This document shows positions 14,859 through 28,163 of a stretch of 64,000 nucleotides of DNA, one piece after another. A program made the position numbers and the translations under genes. The first letter of the stretch is position 1; each line of letters begins with the position of its first letter. The stretch comes from Hoplostethus atlanticus (Eukaryota > Chordata > Actinopteri > Trachichthyiformes > Trachichthyidae), in contig JAXDDX010000040.1 of assembly GCA_034670405.1 (NCBI GenBank), forward strand, positions 2,845,501 to 2,909,500, written 5' to 3'. Below the pieces are notes generated by a model. The model did no database searches. It saw only the letters and a program-made list of their open reading frames with translations, and was not told where the DNA came from.

Positions 14859-15905
14859 CGTGCCATTATGCATGTCTTGTCTTGTGTTGAGAAGAGTAGT
14901 GTTAGGTGTAGAGGCAGAGTGTGTACGTGTGCACGTCTTTTCATGTATGTGTACGTGCATACATTCATGTGATCGTTCATCCATGTCTGCATGTGTAAGT
15001 GTGTGTGTGTGTGTGTGTGTGTGAGGAAACAGGTCAGGTGAATATGGTTAGTGCTGAATATGCTGAATATTGGAAAAAAAGAAAATGTTTACATTCACTT
15101 CAGGCATTAGGTTTTTATAAATAATGATGTAGAATGTCTAATAAGTCTGTCCATCACGAGCTCCCTAAAAATGTCATCCCGAAGTGTCTCTCCCATGTCT
15201 TCCCATTTTTCGCCTGGATGTGTTTTTTTTCTGATGTAGCTTTGTTGTGTGTTCAGGAAGCCTTGTAGCAACTGGTAATGTAATAACTTGTCAAAAGGTC
15301 CCTCTAAATGTGCCAAAAATGTAATAAAACCTGTTAATTTTGTTGATAACAATAACATCACTATTATTATTACATTATTACATTAACCAGCAATTATTTT
15401 CTATATATACTGTATATATATATATACAGCCTCACTGTAACATATTTTAGCTGATGTACATTCCTCTTATTCTTGCAAGATATTACATTATTGGCCAATA
15501 TTATTATTATTACATCAATCAGTTATGAAGTACTAATCACCAGGTAATGTTATAATGTGATGTTAGGTTTAGGTTATTTCTTCATTTTATATTTCTTCAT
15601 TTTCTTCTTTCCTCTGTGCTGTAGTGATAATTGTGCGACAACCCGTACTTATGTATTAAACTGGAGGTCTTCTGCATCCGAACGCCTGTTTTGATTGGTT
15701 GGGCTCACAGCAGCGTCGGCCAGATGACCTACAATTCCCCCCATTATGCAGGAGAAATGGGGGCACTCAGAGGGGAAAGGGTGATTAGAGTAACGATTAG
15801 AGTAAACCTCTTTCATATTGGTCTGCCGGGCACATGGGAGTAGAAAGGGAGGTGTGGAGGTGCGAGAGGGGTTAGAAGGAGGATGAGAAGAGGGGGTGGG
15901 GATGA

Positions 15906-15959
<54 letters not shown>

Positions 15960-17202
15960 GTGATGATGGTGAGATGGAGAGGTTAGAGAGAAAGATGGAA
16001 CACATAACGGCAAGAGCAACAAAAACCGGGAGTCATAGGATACGTGGGAACGGGTTGGCTGGTGGAAATCAGATGACCAGGGATCGACGGAATAAGGGCC
16101 AGAAAAGAGGAGAAAGAGATAAAGGCAGATTATGGTAGAGTGTTGTTGACTCCGGGCTTACAGCTGGTTGATTGTTCATCTGCCTGTTCGTCCGACAGAC
16201 TATTGGACACGGGACCAATCCTCTTACATGCCCCCCGACCTGCAGCCCTCAACTATGGCCTCGTATTCCCAGTCAGACCCCCACACCCATGGACAATGAC
16301 ATGAGGTTTACCCAACCTGGGGCAGTTATTGATTGAAACTCCTTTCTTTATGTGCATTTGCTATCCATTTCCATTTTTGCCATCCATTTCTACACAGTTG
16401 GAGGTTATATACAATTTAATATCTTGTGGCCACCCAGGATTTGAGCTCCGACACCCTCCTCTATTGTCTCCGAGCCCACGGGCAGCCAAGACTGATCCTC
16501 TCCAAGAAGTAAACGCCTACTCCCAACTGGGCTAAAATAATGATTTTGCGTTGGAAAGCCCAGGTGACTTCGCTGACATCATGTTAACATTTGTGATTCA
16601 GAGAGTCTAGCTGCATACAAAGTGGAAATAGCTGTTATTCACACATGAATTCCTCCATTGTTTTGTATGTAGTGTTTTTTAATGTCCACTGACTCACATT
16701 GGGTTTTTTTTCCACCGAGCCGTATTTAATCACTGAATCATCCGGAGTACTTTTCCTCCATTTTCTTCCATGTGAGTAACAGTCAGACCGTCATGCTCTC
16801 TCCAAGGTCACAGAAAGGACAGGATGAATTGAATGATAAATTAAAGATGTTTAAGCTTTGAAGTGTGAATATACAAGCTATATACGAAGCTAATATCATT
16901 GCTTCCATGGACAGGCGGTATAGGTGATCACAGTGGTCTCATCTGGCAAAACTGTTTCAGAAGAGAGATTACAGCCAGTATCCTGGACAGCACAACAAGT
17001 CCAAGCCTCATAAATGATTTGTACAGCTTATACACACACACACTGTAGGTAGTGTGTCTAAATAATTGTGTATTTTAAGGTAATAAAATACATTTTGATG
17101 TAAATACATGTCCATCACACAGTCTATACCCAGTTCATCAAAGCTTTTACATTTGCTGCTGTCAGGTAGGTGTTTCCTGGGAAAAAAACCTCTGACACAC
17201 AG
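14536..17202. other. Intergenic block with polypurine tract, no gene seen
   Basis: No coding exon recognised. It holds (TG)n runs at about 14827-14855 and 15000-15022, AT-rich DNA around 15360-15500, and a strongly purine-biased strand at 15840-16140 centred on an (AG)n run at 15908-15952. Confidence 0.65.
15908..15952. repeat. (AG)n microsatellite inside a polypurine tract
   Basis: A pure AG run of about 45 bp in a region of roughly 300 bp (15840-16140) where the plus strand is mostly A and G. Such mirror-symmetric polypurine DNA can form intramolecular triplexes. Confidence 0.95.
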
Positions 17203-17440
17203 GAAGTGATGCGTTTATGGTTCACCCAGCAATGACAGCAGTTTGCCCAGACAGCTCAGTAGGTAGAGCGGCAGACTCTCAGTCTCAGGGTCGTGGGTTC
17301 GATCCCCACATAGTGTCAAGTACCTTTAAAAATAAAAGCGTCTGCTAAATGAATGTAATGAAGAACTGGGTAGTTAGCATGAGTAGTGATAACCACCGTG
17401 GCAGAACAGACAAAGAAAAGAGCGCCACCTACAGACAGTC
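17203..17440. repeat. Dispersed repeat, copy 1 (interrupted by a SINE)
   Basis: It shares with 36685-36952 the order ACAGGAAGTGATG, GAAGAACTGGGTAGTTAGCA, CCACCGTGG and AGAAAAGAGCGCCACCTACA. In this copy a SINE lies between the first and second blocks. At the point where the other copy carries a LINE tail, this copy is continuous (GAACAGACAAAGAAAAGAG). Outer ends are not defined and the element class is unknown. Confidence 0.6.
17245..17360 (+). mobile_element. tRNA-derived SINE
   Basis: The 5' part resembles a tRNA, with an A box (AGCTCAGTAGG) and a B box GGTTCGATCCC at 17296-17306, and is closest to tRNA-Lys as I recall it. The stems are imperfect and the acceptor ends do not pair, so it is not a working tRNA. 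The 3' part ends GCGTCTGCTAAATGAATGTA, a tail I know from fish tRNA-derived SINEs. Length is about 116 bp. It lies inside a dispersed repeat whose other copy, near 36690-36740, lacks it. Confidence 0.8.
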
Positions 17441-18952
17441 AGTTCCTCTGTTCATGTCGAAGCATACAGAGGAGGCAGATTAAAGATGCTGAACAAAAAA
17501 AAAAAAGAGTTTTTGTTAACGAAACCAAGTCAGGTGACATTATTGTGTTATCCTGAAAGTTAAAATACTATATGATTGTTGGTTTATTTAACGTTTTTAT
17601 TCCAAGTCCAAGTCGATATGACGTCAGTGTCCATTCCTGCTAGCCATGAGCCTTGGGGCAAAGCAAAGCATTACTCTAAAAAGGTTTCGCTGTTGATTTG
17701 TAATGGACTTCACTAATGATGAAGATTGAGATTTTGTTTTCAGAAGTTTTGAATCTACAATCGAATAAAAACCGAAAATACCAATAAAAGGTCTACTTTC
17801 ATACTATAATGGAGACACAGGGCCGATGCTCACACACGAGGTAAAGTGACCAATAGGCCAAAGTGTATTCCTTTAATGGAACATTATTGATCCCATCTCT
17901 GGGAAAATCTTTTAACACTGTACACCACAACGTTCCACCTCTCTTGCAACGATTTTTCTTCTCTGCTTCCTTAAAGCTTCTTCAGTTGGCAGTTCAAACG
18001 TCTACATTGTTTTCCTCAGCCATTTCTTTTACTGGAGTGGCTGCTATTCATACACCACAATGTAACCTGAGGCAAGGTGTGGAATTTCACTGGGGAGAGG
18101 GTGTGTGTGTGCACGTCTGTGTGCGCATGTGTGTGAGACAGACGCAGTGTGTGTGTGAGAGAAAGAGAGAGAGAAAGAAACCGTTGGAGAGTGTGTCTGC
18201 TGTATCTTCGTAACTGAGCGATGGAGCGTTTGCATGTGTGTGTTGAGTGTGTATGTGTGCGTCAACCGTAGGACAGAAACATGGGTGCACCACTTTCATG
18301 ATCACCTCCAGGCGAAGGGGAGCCGGTATCGTACTGTGTTGATTTCTGTTCCTGGTCGGGACTTAATACAGGTTATTATAGCCATACTGTCATGATCACC
18401 ACACTGCAGGGCCTTGTTCTCTCTGCTCCCGCCCTCGTATCCCCACGTCACTGAAGTCAGAGATCTTATTGAGCTAAGCATACAAAACTCCTTACAAAAC
18501 CCTTTCATACCCACACATTTCCCACTGAGCACTAGATGTCTTTTCAACGTTGCGTCTGTGCCTTAGCTCTCATATTGCCCAGTTTTAGACCAACAAGTAA
18601 ATGCATCATTACATATTTAGACAATGCATAAACAGCTATAAATAGCAGAAATATGCACCAGAGAAGTCCATATGTACAAGATAATGCTTTCATTTTTGTA
18701 GCCGTCTACTTAACTTTTACTTTTAAACCAGCCTAATTTAGCCTTGATGGCTACAAACCTTTTAGACGTCTTTTAAATGGCTGATTAATGGGAAATTGCT
18801 CAATGAGTTACTAGCTCAGCATCAGGAAACCTGATGTAAACACTCCTCAGTCCACAAAAAGCCCTGCAGACCCACACACACATGACAGAGACTGAATCAC
18901 CTGTGGCCTCCGTCACTCTGACGTCAGTACAACTGAAGGGAGAACCCTTACA

Positions 18953-18965
18953 CTACACACACACA

Positions 18966-19008
<43 letters not shown>
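18953..19008. repeat. (AC)n microsatellite
   Basis: An almost uninterrupted AC run of about 55 bp with one early CAGAC interruption. Confidence 0.95.
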
Positions 19009-19011
<3 letters not shown>

Positions 19012-20094
19012 CAAACAGCCCCCCAGGTAACAGGGAGTGTACCTGAGGCCGTCTTTCATGTCTGTTTCACTGCCTGTACTCCTCCCAGACAGAAAACACA
19101 CAACAGACGCAACACTTGTGCAACATCTGAACAGACAACGCAATAAACTTCCTATTTTTGCTCCGCCGTTGCAAGTTCTTCCCCTTCTTTTGTCTGCGTC
19201 TGCTCTTTCACTTCTCGTTTTTCGTCTGCGTATCCGTCTGTCTCGCTGGTCTGTCTCTCTGGCTGCGGTTGGTTTGAACAGGCTCGGTCAGTGTGAGCTG
19301 TGGGCTGCATAGCTCGCATAGCTGGGACGTGTCAGCGTTGGACAGATGTCTCTTCAGGGGTGCAGTCAGTGGAAAGCAGGTCTAAATACGTCTTTACATG
19401 GGCAGGGGTGATGGAGGTGATGCTAATGAGCAGGTTGTTAGCGTCTCGTTGACGTTTTTTGTTGTAAGTTCTTCCCCTTTTCTTTGTCTGCGTCTGCTCT
19501 TTCACCTCTCGAGCCCCACGCTGATATGGAACTGGATGCACTATATAAACTGGGCTAGCTGCAGCTGGATTTTAATTGTGTGTTAATGTATGCATGCATA
19601 AAACCACACACACACGCACACACACACACATAAATCAGAAACACAAAAACAATAAAAGATGCCTCTTGATTGGGACCCCCAATTAAAATGTGATGCCCTG
19701 CTCTAGTAAGCTCTTGGCAGTATCTGCTGAATTTAACAGCCTGACTTTTCTTTTTTTGTACATTGGCACTATTAAGTTGTCCTGGGTATATGGGACAGGA
19801 AGCCACTCTCCACTACTTCCTGTCTGATAACACAGATCCCCTCTGGAACACCAGGAGGAAACCCCACCAGAGGAGAGAGGGATGTGGAAAGAGAGGAGGG
19901 GCGTTTAAGTGGATGGCTGCTTGTTGACAAAACAACACCCCGAGTGTTAAAGAGATTTTGAGAAGAAGCTGTAAAATGGAGGCATTTAGAGAAGAATATA
20001 GTGATGCCCATTGTTCTGGAAGACATGGAGACTGAATGGGAACTGTCAGGCATTTGTCTAATCTAGTCACAGAGACGAAAGGAGCAAGGAAAAG

Positions 20095-20101
<7 letters not shown>

Positions 20102-20136
<35 letters not shown>

Positions 20137-20315
20137 TGGGTAAGGGATGATAGACAGTTTGAGAGTGCAGTGTTAAAAAGACACAGACTGCAAGAAAAAC
20201 ATACAGAGATAGCATGGCAGCAACGGTGTCCCGAGATCCAAGGACTTGTTTTGTCTTTGTCGGTATCAGAGAGAGGAGGAGGAGGAGGAGGAGGAGGGCA
20301 GGAGCTGTATGTGTG

Positions 20316-20364
<49 letters not shown>

Positions 20365-20462
20365 GGTGGAGGGACTCTGGGGGAAAAGACGGAACCTCAG
20401 CTCAGCCTCCTAAAATCCCTTTCATGTGTGATTGGGGCTGCGCCTCTGTCTCCTCGTTATCT

Positions 20463-20515
<53 letters not shown>
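20102..20515. repeat. Cluster of (AG)n, (GGA)n, (TG)n and (AC)n microsatellites
   Basis: An (AG)n run at 20102-20132, a (GGA)n run at about 20271-20297, a (TG)n run at about 20320-20359 and an (AC)n run at about 20465-20515. The last two are complementary and about 105 bp apart, so they could form a hairpin in single-stranded DNA. Confidence 0.95.
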
Positions 20516-20517
<2 letters not shown>

Positions 20518-22285
20518 CCGGGTATCACTTTCCCCGCACTGGCTGACTCTGTAACCGATACTGAGTCTCAGCAGCACTGAACTTTACAACTTTGCCCTGC
20601 TTTCTTCAGCTCACTTCCTCCATCCCAACTCGTGTGAATGAGCGTGACAAGTAAAAGCCTGTAATAATCTTCTATCTTACTCGTCATTTTGACTTCCAAC
20701 ATTTGTAAGGGTTGGCAGAGGATTCATCACCAAATATGGACACCTAAAATCAGACACTAACCCCCTTCACAGCAGAAGAAATCACATTGCTACTGCCATT
20801 AAATGATACTTGATTGTTAGCTGCAGTGACTATTGCAAAGGTAGCGCGTGATTGGCAGCCGGGAGCCGATGCACTGCGAAACACGTCCATCTTAATAAGT
20901 TAGTCATGTTAGATGTTAGTCAGTTGAGATAATTTCACTTGTTTCTGATCAAATCAAATCAAGCGACATTGTCTTGGTGCTAGTGGAGTGATCTGCCTTA
21001 TTGATGTTGTCACTTGTCAAAATTCGTGCAACAGGCGAAACTACATTGGAAACGAAGTGAAATGATCTCAACCATTTGACACATTTTCTGCACGTTTTCA
21101 GGAAAATTACATTTTAAGTCTTGATACGAGATTAAATGCCTCATTAAGATAGAAGTTCTTTCTAGTGTGCTGCCTAGTCAAACGACCTCCAACATTTTGT
21201 CATCAACAAAGAGGGGACCGGTGTTAATGTTCAGTATTTCTTGGGTGCTGTCACAGAAAATGGCAGAACCTCGAGCGACTACACCTTTGTGCCGTGTTAG
21301 ATCATACGCTGATCAGACCACTGGCTTCTGATCACCCTGCAGCTCTTAAGGTATTGACTGGTTATTGATTAAGCTATTAGGCCGGCTTATTGACCGATGA
21401 GGACAGTGATTTGTAAGGCTTTACCAGCAGTCACGCATCTGTATAATCCTGTTAATTTCTCTCTGTCTTCCTAACTCCTTTGTCTCTCTCTCTTTCTCCC
21501 CGGCTCTCTGTCTTCATTCCAGCAGCAATGCAATGTCACATGAGTTACATGAGGACATCAGGAGAAATAGATGGTGAGAAAGAGAGAGTCTAAGCCTTAT
21601 TAAAGCATGATGATTGAAGCAGAGATTCAAAAGAAGAAAAAAAAAACAGAAGGAGGATGAAAGGAGGACAGAAAAGGGAAAAGAGAATCTTTAATACTGA
21701 TGAAAAGACACTTGAGAGCGTCTGTGGCTCAGTTGGGATGAGGGAGATCAATGTTTTAACCAGACTCTTCATCCCAATCATCCCCAAAGTCAGCATGCAC
21801 AGGGAGAACAAATCTGAGCTTTAGCTATGGGGAAAAACTACGAAACATAACGCAAAACAACACAAAAATAGGAAAAGGGGCGTTTTACAGGAGCAAGCGC
21901 GCATTCACATCCACTCCTCTTGAGGTACTTCAGTCACCATAGACCACAGTCACCAGACCGAGCTTCTGCCACACTCACCGTAGCCCCTCCCCCAACACAA
22001 ATGCATCTACTGTACACTAATGCAGACACACAGACACCAAAGGCTGCCAAATGTCAGCTGAGATCTGGGGCAGTTTCCCCGCAGGCATGGCCCAGACGCC
22101 TATACGCAGCCAGATGAGGTCCTGTATCCAGCCGAGCATGTGGTTACCACGGTGACCCCGGTCTCTCTTCCTCAGCACCAATAAAAACGCTAAAAAAAAA
22201 GCCGCGGAAGGGGGGGATTGTCTGGGAGGCATTCAGTGGAATGTCACATGGTATTACCCCCAACAGAGGGTGTATTTGTGTGTTA

Positions 22286-22316
<31 letters not shown>

Positions 22317-23013
22317 TTCAGAGTGGGACATTTAAAGAGTTGGAAAGGGCCTTGGAGGTTGTCTGGACGCTCCAGTCCGGTAATAAAACACACACTAAGC
22401 GACAGGCTTGTTTAATGTCCCTTTATAGGCTGTTTTTATGTGCATTTGATTTAGGTTTACTATCCATTAACAGCAGCACGGAGCGCCCGGGGGCTTTATT
22501 GCCCTGATGATTACACATGCTCATTCACTCTCCTTGTAATTTCCAACGTGGATGCATTCCACGCTATTAGGTGCTATTTAAACGGACAGATGAGGCCCTC
22601 ATAAAATTAGCTCTTCCTCTGTTTCTCTCTCTCTCTTTATTAGACATGAATCCCGTGCACACAAAAGCACAAACATAAACATACAAGCATTCTCTCATAG
22701 ATGCTTTCGCTTTCTTAACCTACAAAATAAAGGTAACTCAGCCCACTGTAAATAGTTCACAGTTTTAAAAAAAAATGACCCTCTTGCTAATGCCAAAACA
22801 AATAACAGCAAATTCAATATGTTTTCTATTTAGTAAACCGCATTGATTTTGTTCTGTCTCACATGTTACCCTACATCACCCGCTGCCTTCACTTGCATCT
22901 GGTCCGTCAATTGTAAATCACTGTGTGTTTAATTAAACGTTTTCACTGCTGGGTCAGTGTGTGTCCTTCACTCACAATGGGGGAGTGGTGGGTGCTTGAC
23001 CCTTTATGATACT

Positions 23014-23050
23014 GGGTGGGGGGTGGGGGGTAGTGGGGGGGTATTGGGGG
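23014..23050 (+). other. G-rich tract with G-quadruplex pattern
   Basis: Several runs of three to seven G separated by loops of one to four bases (pattern GGG-T-GGGGGG-T-GGGGGG-TAGT-GGGGGGG-TATT-GGGGG), followed by about 190 bp of purine-biased plus strand. It fits the usual G-quadruplex consensus. No gene is near. Confidence 0.7.
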
Positions 23051-23604
23051 AGAGAGAGATGTATAGGGAAGGAAAGATGTACAAGAGGAGGTGAGTGGGA
23101 ATAAGAGGAGAGAAACGGGAGAAAGAGAGCGCATGTTAGGAAAAAAGGAGCAACGTGGAAAGACAAAGGTGTGAAAATAGAGGAAGAGGAGAGAAGACGG
23201 GGAGGAAGAGCGGGGTAGGAGAGGGGAGAGGCAGGAGAATGGCAGCATGATGGTGGTGGTAAATCTCTCTCCTTGGCTGCTGAGGGCGAGGAGAGGGCCA
23301 TGGTCGGATTTATGGCCGCCTGCTGGGGTAATAAGAGAATGGATTGGATCCTCCTCCATCACCCCTCCCGGCGTTACACTGCCCAAAGCCAATATCAGAG
23401 AAATGCCAAGCTGCTATACGATGATGCATATATGCTTTATGATCTGGACTGTTTAATTCAATGGGATTTACAGTGGATACACTCTTGTCATATGTAGGTC
23501 AGTGGCTCACGTCTGCTCCCTGCAGACCCGCTTCTGCCAACTCATCAGGTGATTGTCTGCTGCCTTGCAGATAAAAATAGAGCTGACATCATCTCTGCAG
23601 TGAG

Positions 23605-23669
<65 letters not shown>
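23605..23669. repeat. Compound (GATA)n-(GT)n microsatellite
   Basis: About eight tandem GATA units (23605-23638) directly followed by about 15 GT units (to 23669). Compound repeats of this kind are usually highly variable between individuals. Confidence 0.95.
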
Positions 23670-23670
<1 letters not shown>

Positions 23671-26550
23671 GGAGTGTGAGTGTGCATGATCGCGACAGAC
23701 AGGCTGTTTTCAAAGACATGCACGTGCAGGGAAGCACCTATGGGAGTTACAGGCAGGAAAAGTGGAGGTGCTATCTAAACAGTGTAATGACCAGAGGGGT
23801 CATCCTCTTCCTCTGGCTTCTTCCTGTTGATACCAGACCTGAACATCTTCGTGGGCTGAACCCACGTACCTCAAGGGAAAACTTCACTCCCCTCACAGTG
23901 ACGATCAAGAATGTAGATATCATTTGCCTACAGCAGCGTCCTGCATCGTCTTGTTTGTTGACGAGATAAATGGCTGCTGCTCCTCTAATCAAGTGTGTGC
24001 ATGTGCACTTGTGTTTGTGTGTGTCTGGAATGAATCTCATTCAATCTCAATATACAATCATGGACTGGCTTGAAGCTTTTATTATGTGGAGGATACAGTT
24101 CCTTGGTTCTGTTTTCACTGTTCAACATGTTGGATGTTACATTAGTATTTCATTGTGGCAAAGCAGTGAACACAGAGCTCATGAACAGTCAACCACCGGT
24201 GTTGGTTGCTAGGGACCCATAGTTGCCACTGCTCCATTACTTTTATTTTGAAAGTAGATCCCAGTAATATTACATCACCCTGTGTCCTGGCAGAACGGCT
24301 TTAACCAATGTGAATGTACTGGTTTTGTCTGACTAATGACGATGACGCTGATACGGGCACAATAGGCGTCCTGTGACATAAGGTCAAATAACCCCTCTGG
24401 CTGCAAAAAGCTGTGGCTTTAAATGTGAGATGCACGGTGACAGCAGACTGGAATTCTGTGGTGAAGCGTGTTACAAAGGAATGAAGAAATTCAGCTACTC
24501 TTGGAGAACAATTGACAAAGTTTTAAAGGTCCCATATTATAGAAATCTATATTTCAACTGTTTATGTACATGGTGATAGTTGTTTAATAAAGACGTTGCT
24601 ACATTTTTTATTTTGGTTTAATTTGAAGTTAATGCATTTTCAAAAATCCCCCCGAGGAACAATCCCCCAAACATCATGAAAAGCATTATATCCGTCCTGA
24701 GCTACAGTACATTTAAAAATAATAATAATGGAAAGGCTGAATTCCTTTTTCGTTCCTTTGTTTTTTGTCATGACACCCAGGCAATATTTAGAGGCAACAC
24801 AGGCGGACAATTTGATCAAGAATTGAGACCAAACATGTTTTCCATTACGCTTTCATTCCTTGTAGACAACTACATCATCCATACTGCTTGTGTCCCAGTT
24901 GCAGGCCACACTGCTCCGATCCGCGGCCCTGCGCATCACGTGCGATCTTGTTTTGGGATTCCACTCCAAAGCCAATGGGTTGTGACTCTGTTGACCTTCA
25001 GCAGGGCAGTTAACATGACAGAGCCTTGACCCCTCAGACAGCATTGTCACTATTAGCTGCCCGGAGGAAAGGGAGATATATGGTGCTTATAAACACTCCT
25101 ACAGGGAGGAGCAAGAGGAAGAGAGTGAGGAGGAGGAGGGTAAGTAATTAGATATCTTGGCCTGAATCTCTCTTGACAATAAGTCTGTGACATGACTAAG
25201 TCCAAAACCATTTGTAGTGCAAAAAACAACACGATTTATTTAATGTAAGAGTCGTAAGATGAAAATGCATAGGTGGGTTGTGGACCAGTGAGTATGACTA
25301 TACAACCCATGCACACTTAGAGCAATGCATTTCAGCTGCATGCAGGCCGTAATGGAGAAAACATCAATATGTGCCTATACAGCCTGTAGCCTTGGGGAGG
25401 GGTGGGGTGGTGGCTGGTGGGTGGGTCACCGTGTCAATGGTGACATCAGCAGATGTGTCAAAAACAAATATATGTTTCTCCACTGCTGCCTGAGGAAATG
25501 GTATGGCCTTGTTCCGTAGAGCCACATTTACTGTTCCAACACATTCTCATCTTGTGACTATGTGGTTGGTCCCCATATCAGTCAACTCTCAGAAAGCTAA
25601 TGAAACACAAAAAATAAATGAGCATATTTTGTCAGCATGAGGCTCCTTTTACGCCGTGATTCCCCTCTGTTGTCGGTGAAATACTATCACGCAGTGCCCT
25701 TGGGTCAAAAGGTTAGGTACTTTCCTGAAACTGACAAGCTTTGGTGGGGGAGACGGAGGGAGGAGGGTGGGGGAGGGATACACCCCGCAAGAACTGTCAG
25801 GAGTCATAAACGATGCGGTGGTTCTCTTTACGACGCGGCGCTGTTGCCTGAGGACAGACAGGGCGAGATGATTTCACAACTTCTGAGTATGGATGGGTGT
25901 GTGATTCAGAAGGGGGCGGGGGTGGGGGGTGTCTACGTGCTATGGGTTTATGGGTGCTTGTCCTAATCAACCTCCTCCAACAGCTTCACTTTTACAAGCT
26001 GTCATTTAAGCTGACAGTCACGATGCTCTGCTGGTTATTGACTTTTTGCGGTCAGCTCAAGGTTTAACTACTGGGATGAATAAAGTGTTCAGAGCAGTGG
26101 TCATCCGATCTGTTTTGTTCTAAAAGAAGTTGGTTCTTCACGTGTTCTTTAGCCATAACCACGGGGGAACCATGCAACTAGGTCCTATATAGAGGGATAT
26201 CTGTTATTAGAAAAGGTTCCTATGTGATTATGGTGAATGAACTGCTTCTGAATGTTCGTGCTTCTTATCAGGCAAACCAAACCACAAATATGTCAGGCCC
26301 AATAGCATATCTCTGGCTCAACCAATGACTCTGTTCACATTCACTCACTTTTGCTTTCACTCATCCAGATTCACTGAGTCAGTTTCTCGCACCAACAGAA
26401 ACCTCTCTTACCACTGCGACTTTCAAACTTACCTCTACTGACATGCTTGTGTCTATTGTTTGCTGCTAACCTTTTGTATCTACATAGTGGTGGTAACACT
26501 ACACTACACCAACGTCACCCTCAATTTTCATGGGAAGATGCACGCACACA

Positions 26551-26735
26551 CACACACACACACCCTGTAATATTGTAATATTGTAATATTGTAATATTGT
26601 GTTGTTTTTTTATTGTAAATACTGTGTACTGTTGCCCTTTTGCACATTCCCGTTGAGCATTGCCACTTTTCATTTCACTACACACCCCGTGTGTGTATGT
26701 GACAAATAAAGTTCTTGAATCTTGAATCTTGAACC
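26551..26735 (+). mobile_element. 3' end of a non-LTR retrotransposon (LINE-like tail)
   Basis: Four tandem TGTAATAT-type units are followed by unique sequence, a TGACAAATAAAGTTC poly(A)-like signal and a short tandem tail of TTGAATC units. A 5'-truncated copy ending in a polyadenylation-type motif and a short tandem repeat is typical of fish LINE tails. No coding remnant is left and the family was not determined. Confidence 0.6.
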
Positions 26736-28163
26736 CTTGGGGTTTCCTGAGGCGACATTCGCTGCTGTCAGTCCATCACCTGGATTATGGCTGACTCCTA
26801 CTGCCACTGTTGTGTTTTGTCCTTTCTCTGGTGTTTGAGATTCTTATGTCTGGAAGGACCAGGAGGTTAGAGTAGAAAACAACAGGATTTAGAAAATACA
26901 TCTTTTGATCTCTGGCTTGTCTCTGCTGTCTGTAGTTCTCTCTTTGTTTCTTCATTTGCCCCCCCCCATACACACAGACACCAACTTTCTCTCTCTTTGT
27001 CTGCCAGTCTTTAGTTTTAAATTTATTTCCCTTTTTTCTCTTTATTTGTTGCAAGCACACCATACGTTATTTTTCCTTCTTTCTCTCTCCCTCTCTCTTG
27101 CCATTTATCTGAGTGCTGTTGCCTCATCACACAGACCCCACAGTTGAAAACGATCAAAGGGCAACAATATATGAATACGGCTGCATAAACCAGCGTGATT
27201 CAGTGTTCAGTGTTCCTGTGATTCAGTGTGTTCCTGTATTTATGCTTGTTCTTTGTGTGCATACAAAGAGAGATGGGGGTTGTGCTTTACTTGGTGACGT
27301 GACAACATGGTTTTCTCACTTTGCTATGGCTTAATTAGCCTTCAAGATCAAACAGCCAACAGGTAGCACATTAAAGACCCATCACCCCTTTTCCCCCCAG
27401 AAACAATTAAGATGCACCCAATCTGTCTTTTACTCATGGCCCTGCGCCATCTGAGAGGGCCACCACCACACCTTAGTGGCGGCACAAAGGAAACTCTCAT
27501 GGGAATATCTTTAGTCTGCTAATTACACTGAAATCAGTGGCGCAGGTGTACTGGAACAATTGTGTCAGAGGTGAGATGTCTTGCACATTCTCAATTCAGC
27601 AATGTGAATTCAATCAACTTTTTTTATTAGGTGCTAATCAGTAAAATCAGTTGCTGTAGTGTTTGGTTGGAATGAAACCTGCAGACTCTTGGCCCTCCAT
27701 GGCACATGGTTGCCCATCCCTGGTCTAGAGCACATGTACAGGATATACAGAAACGTATCTGTAATATGTACAGATGTACAGAGGGGATACTGCCACATCC
27801 TCTGCCAAGGTCCCAGGGTCAACACTTCAGATCTTTATGCATTTGTCACAGACAGTGCTCATAAGAGAGACCATTGTAGATTTGTGTAACATGTGGATGC
27901 ATTGCCATCTAATGGTGACAACAATTTTAGCAGTCAAGCAAGGCGTGACCAACTAACAGAAAGAGAAAGTAAAGTATTCAGATTAAACACACGCAATCCT
28001 TGAAAAGCAAGTCCATAATTTTTGAACCATGAATTACGTATTTCACTCTTTTTTTCTTCGTGTCACTCGTTTTGATCTTTGGTGCGACACTAGATAGGAA
28101 CCATTAATCTGTTGCTTGTTTTCTCAGGTGAAGGCGGACCTGCTGTTGAAGGAGCAAATCAAA
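26736..28163. other. Intergenic DNA and putative nsfl1c 5' region
   Basis: No gene recognised up to nsfl1c. Pyrimidine-rich plus strand at about 26940-27120. Just before the nsfl1c start codon a pyrimidine tract ending TTTTCTCAG at 28127 looks like a splice acceptor, so an upstream non-coding exon is possible; equally the transcript may start here. No TATA box was identified. Confidence 0.5.

Larger units (their letters stand above)
17441..26550. other. Gene-poor intergenic block, many microsatellites
   Basis: About 9 kb without a recognised coding exon. Notable content: long microsatellites (listed separately), a G-rich and purine-rich stretch at 23010-23240, and complex, non-repetitive stretches such as 22420-22640 and 23240-23480 that could be conserved non-coding DNA, though nothing in a single sequence proves it. 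Open frames at 22943-23392 and 24676-25029 show no domain or splice context. Confidence 0.65.

Noticed and set aside
17245..17316. A second tRNA gene
   Set aside because: Acceptor ends do not pair, the anticodon arm is altered and a SINE tail follows; called a SINE instead.
22943..23392. 149-codon open frame on the minus strand, Pro/Ser-rich
   Set aside because: Most of it is the translation of a purine-rich tract read in reverse; other frames are open too.
24526..24660. AAAGGTCCCATATTAT-type start of a fish repeat
   Set aside because: I recall this phrase from fish repeats, but no second end or copy in the window was found to support a call.
24676..25029. 117-codon open frame on the plus strand
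   Set aside because: No domain, AT-rich beginning, and an overlapping minus-strand frame; probably chance.
27600..27725. Possible hAT/MITE end reading GGTTGCCCATCCCTGG
   Set aside because: No matching inverted end or target duplication could be found upstream.
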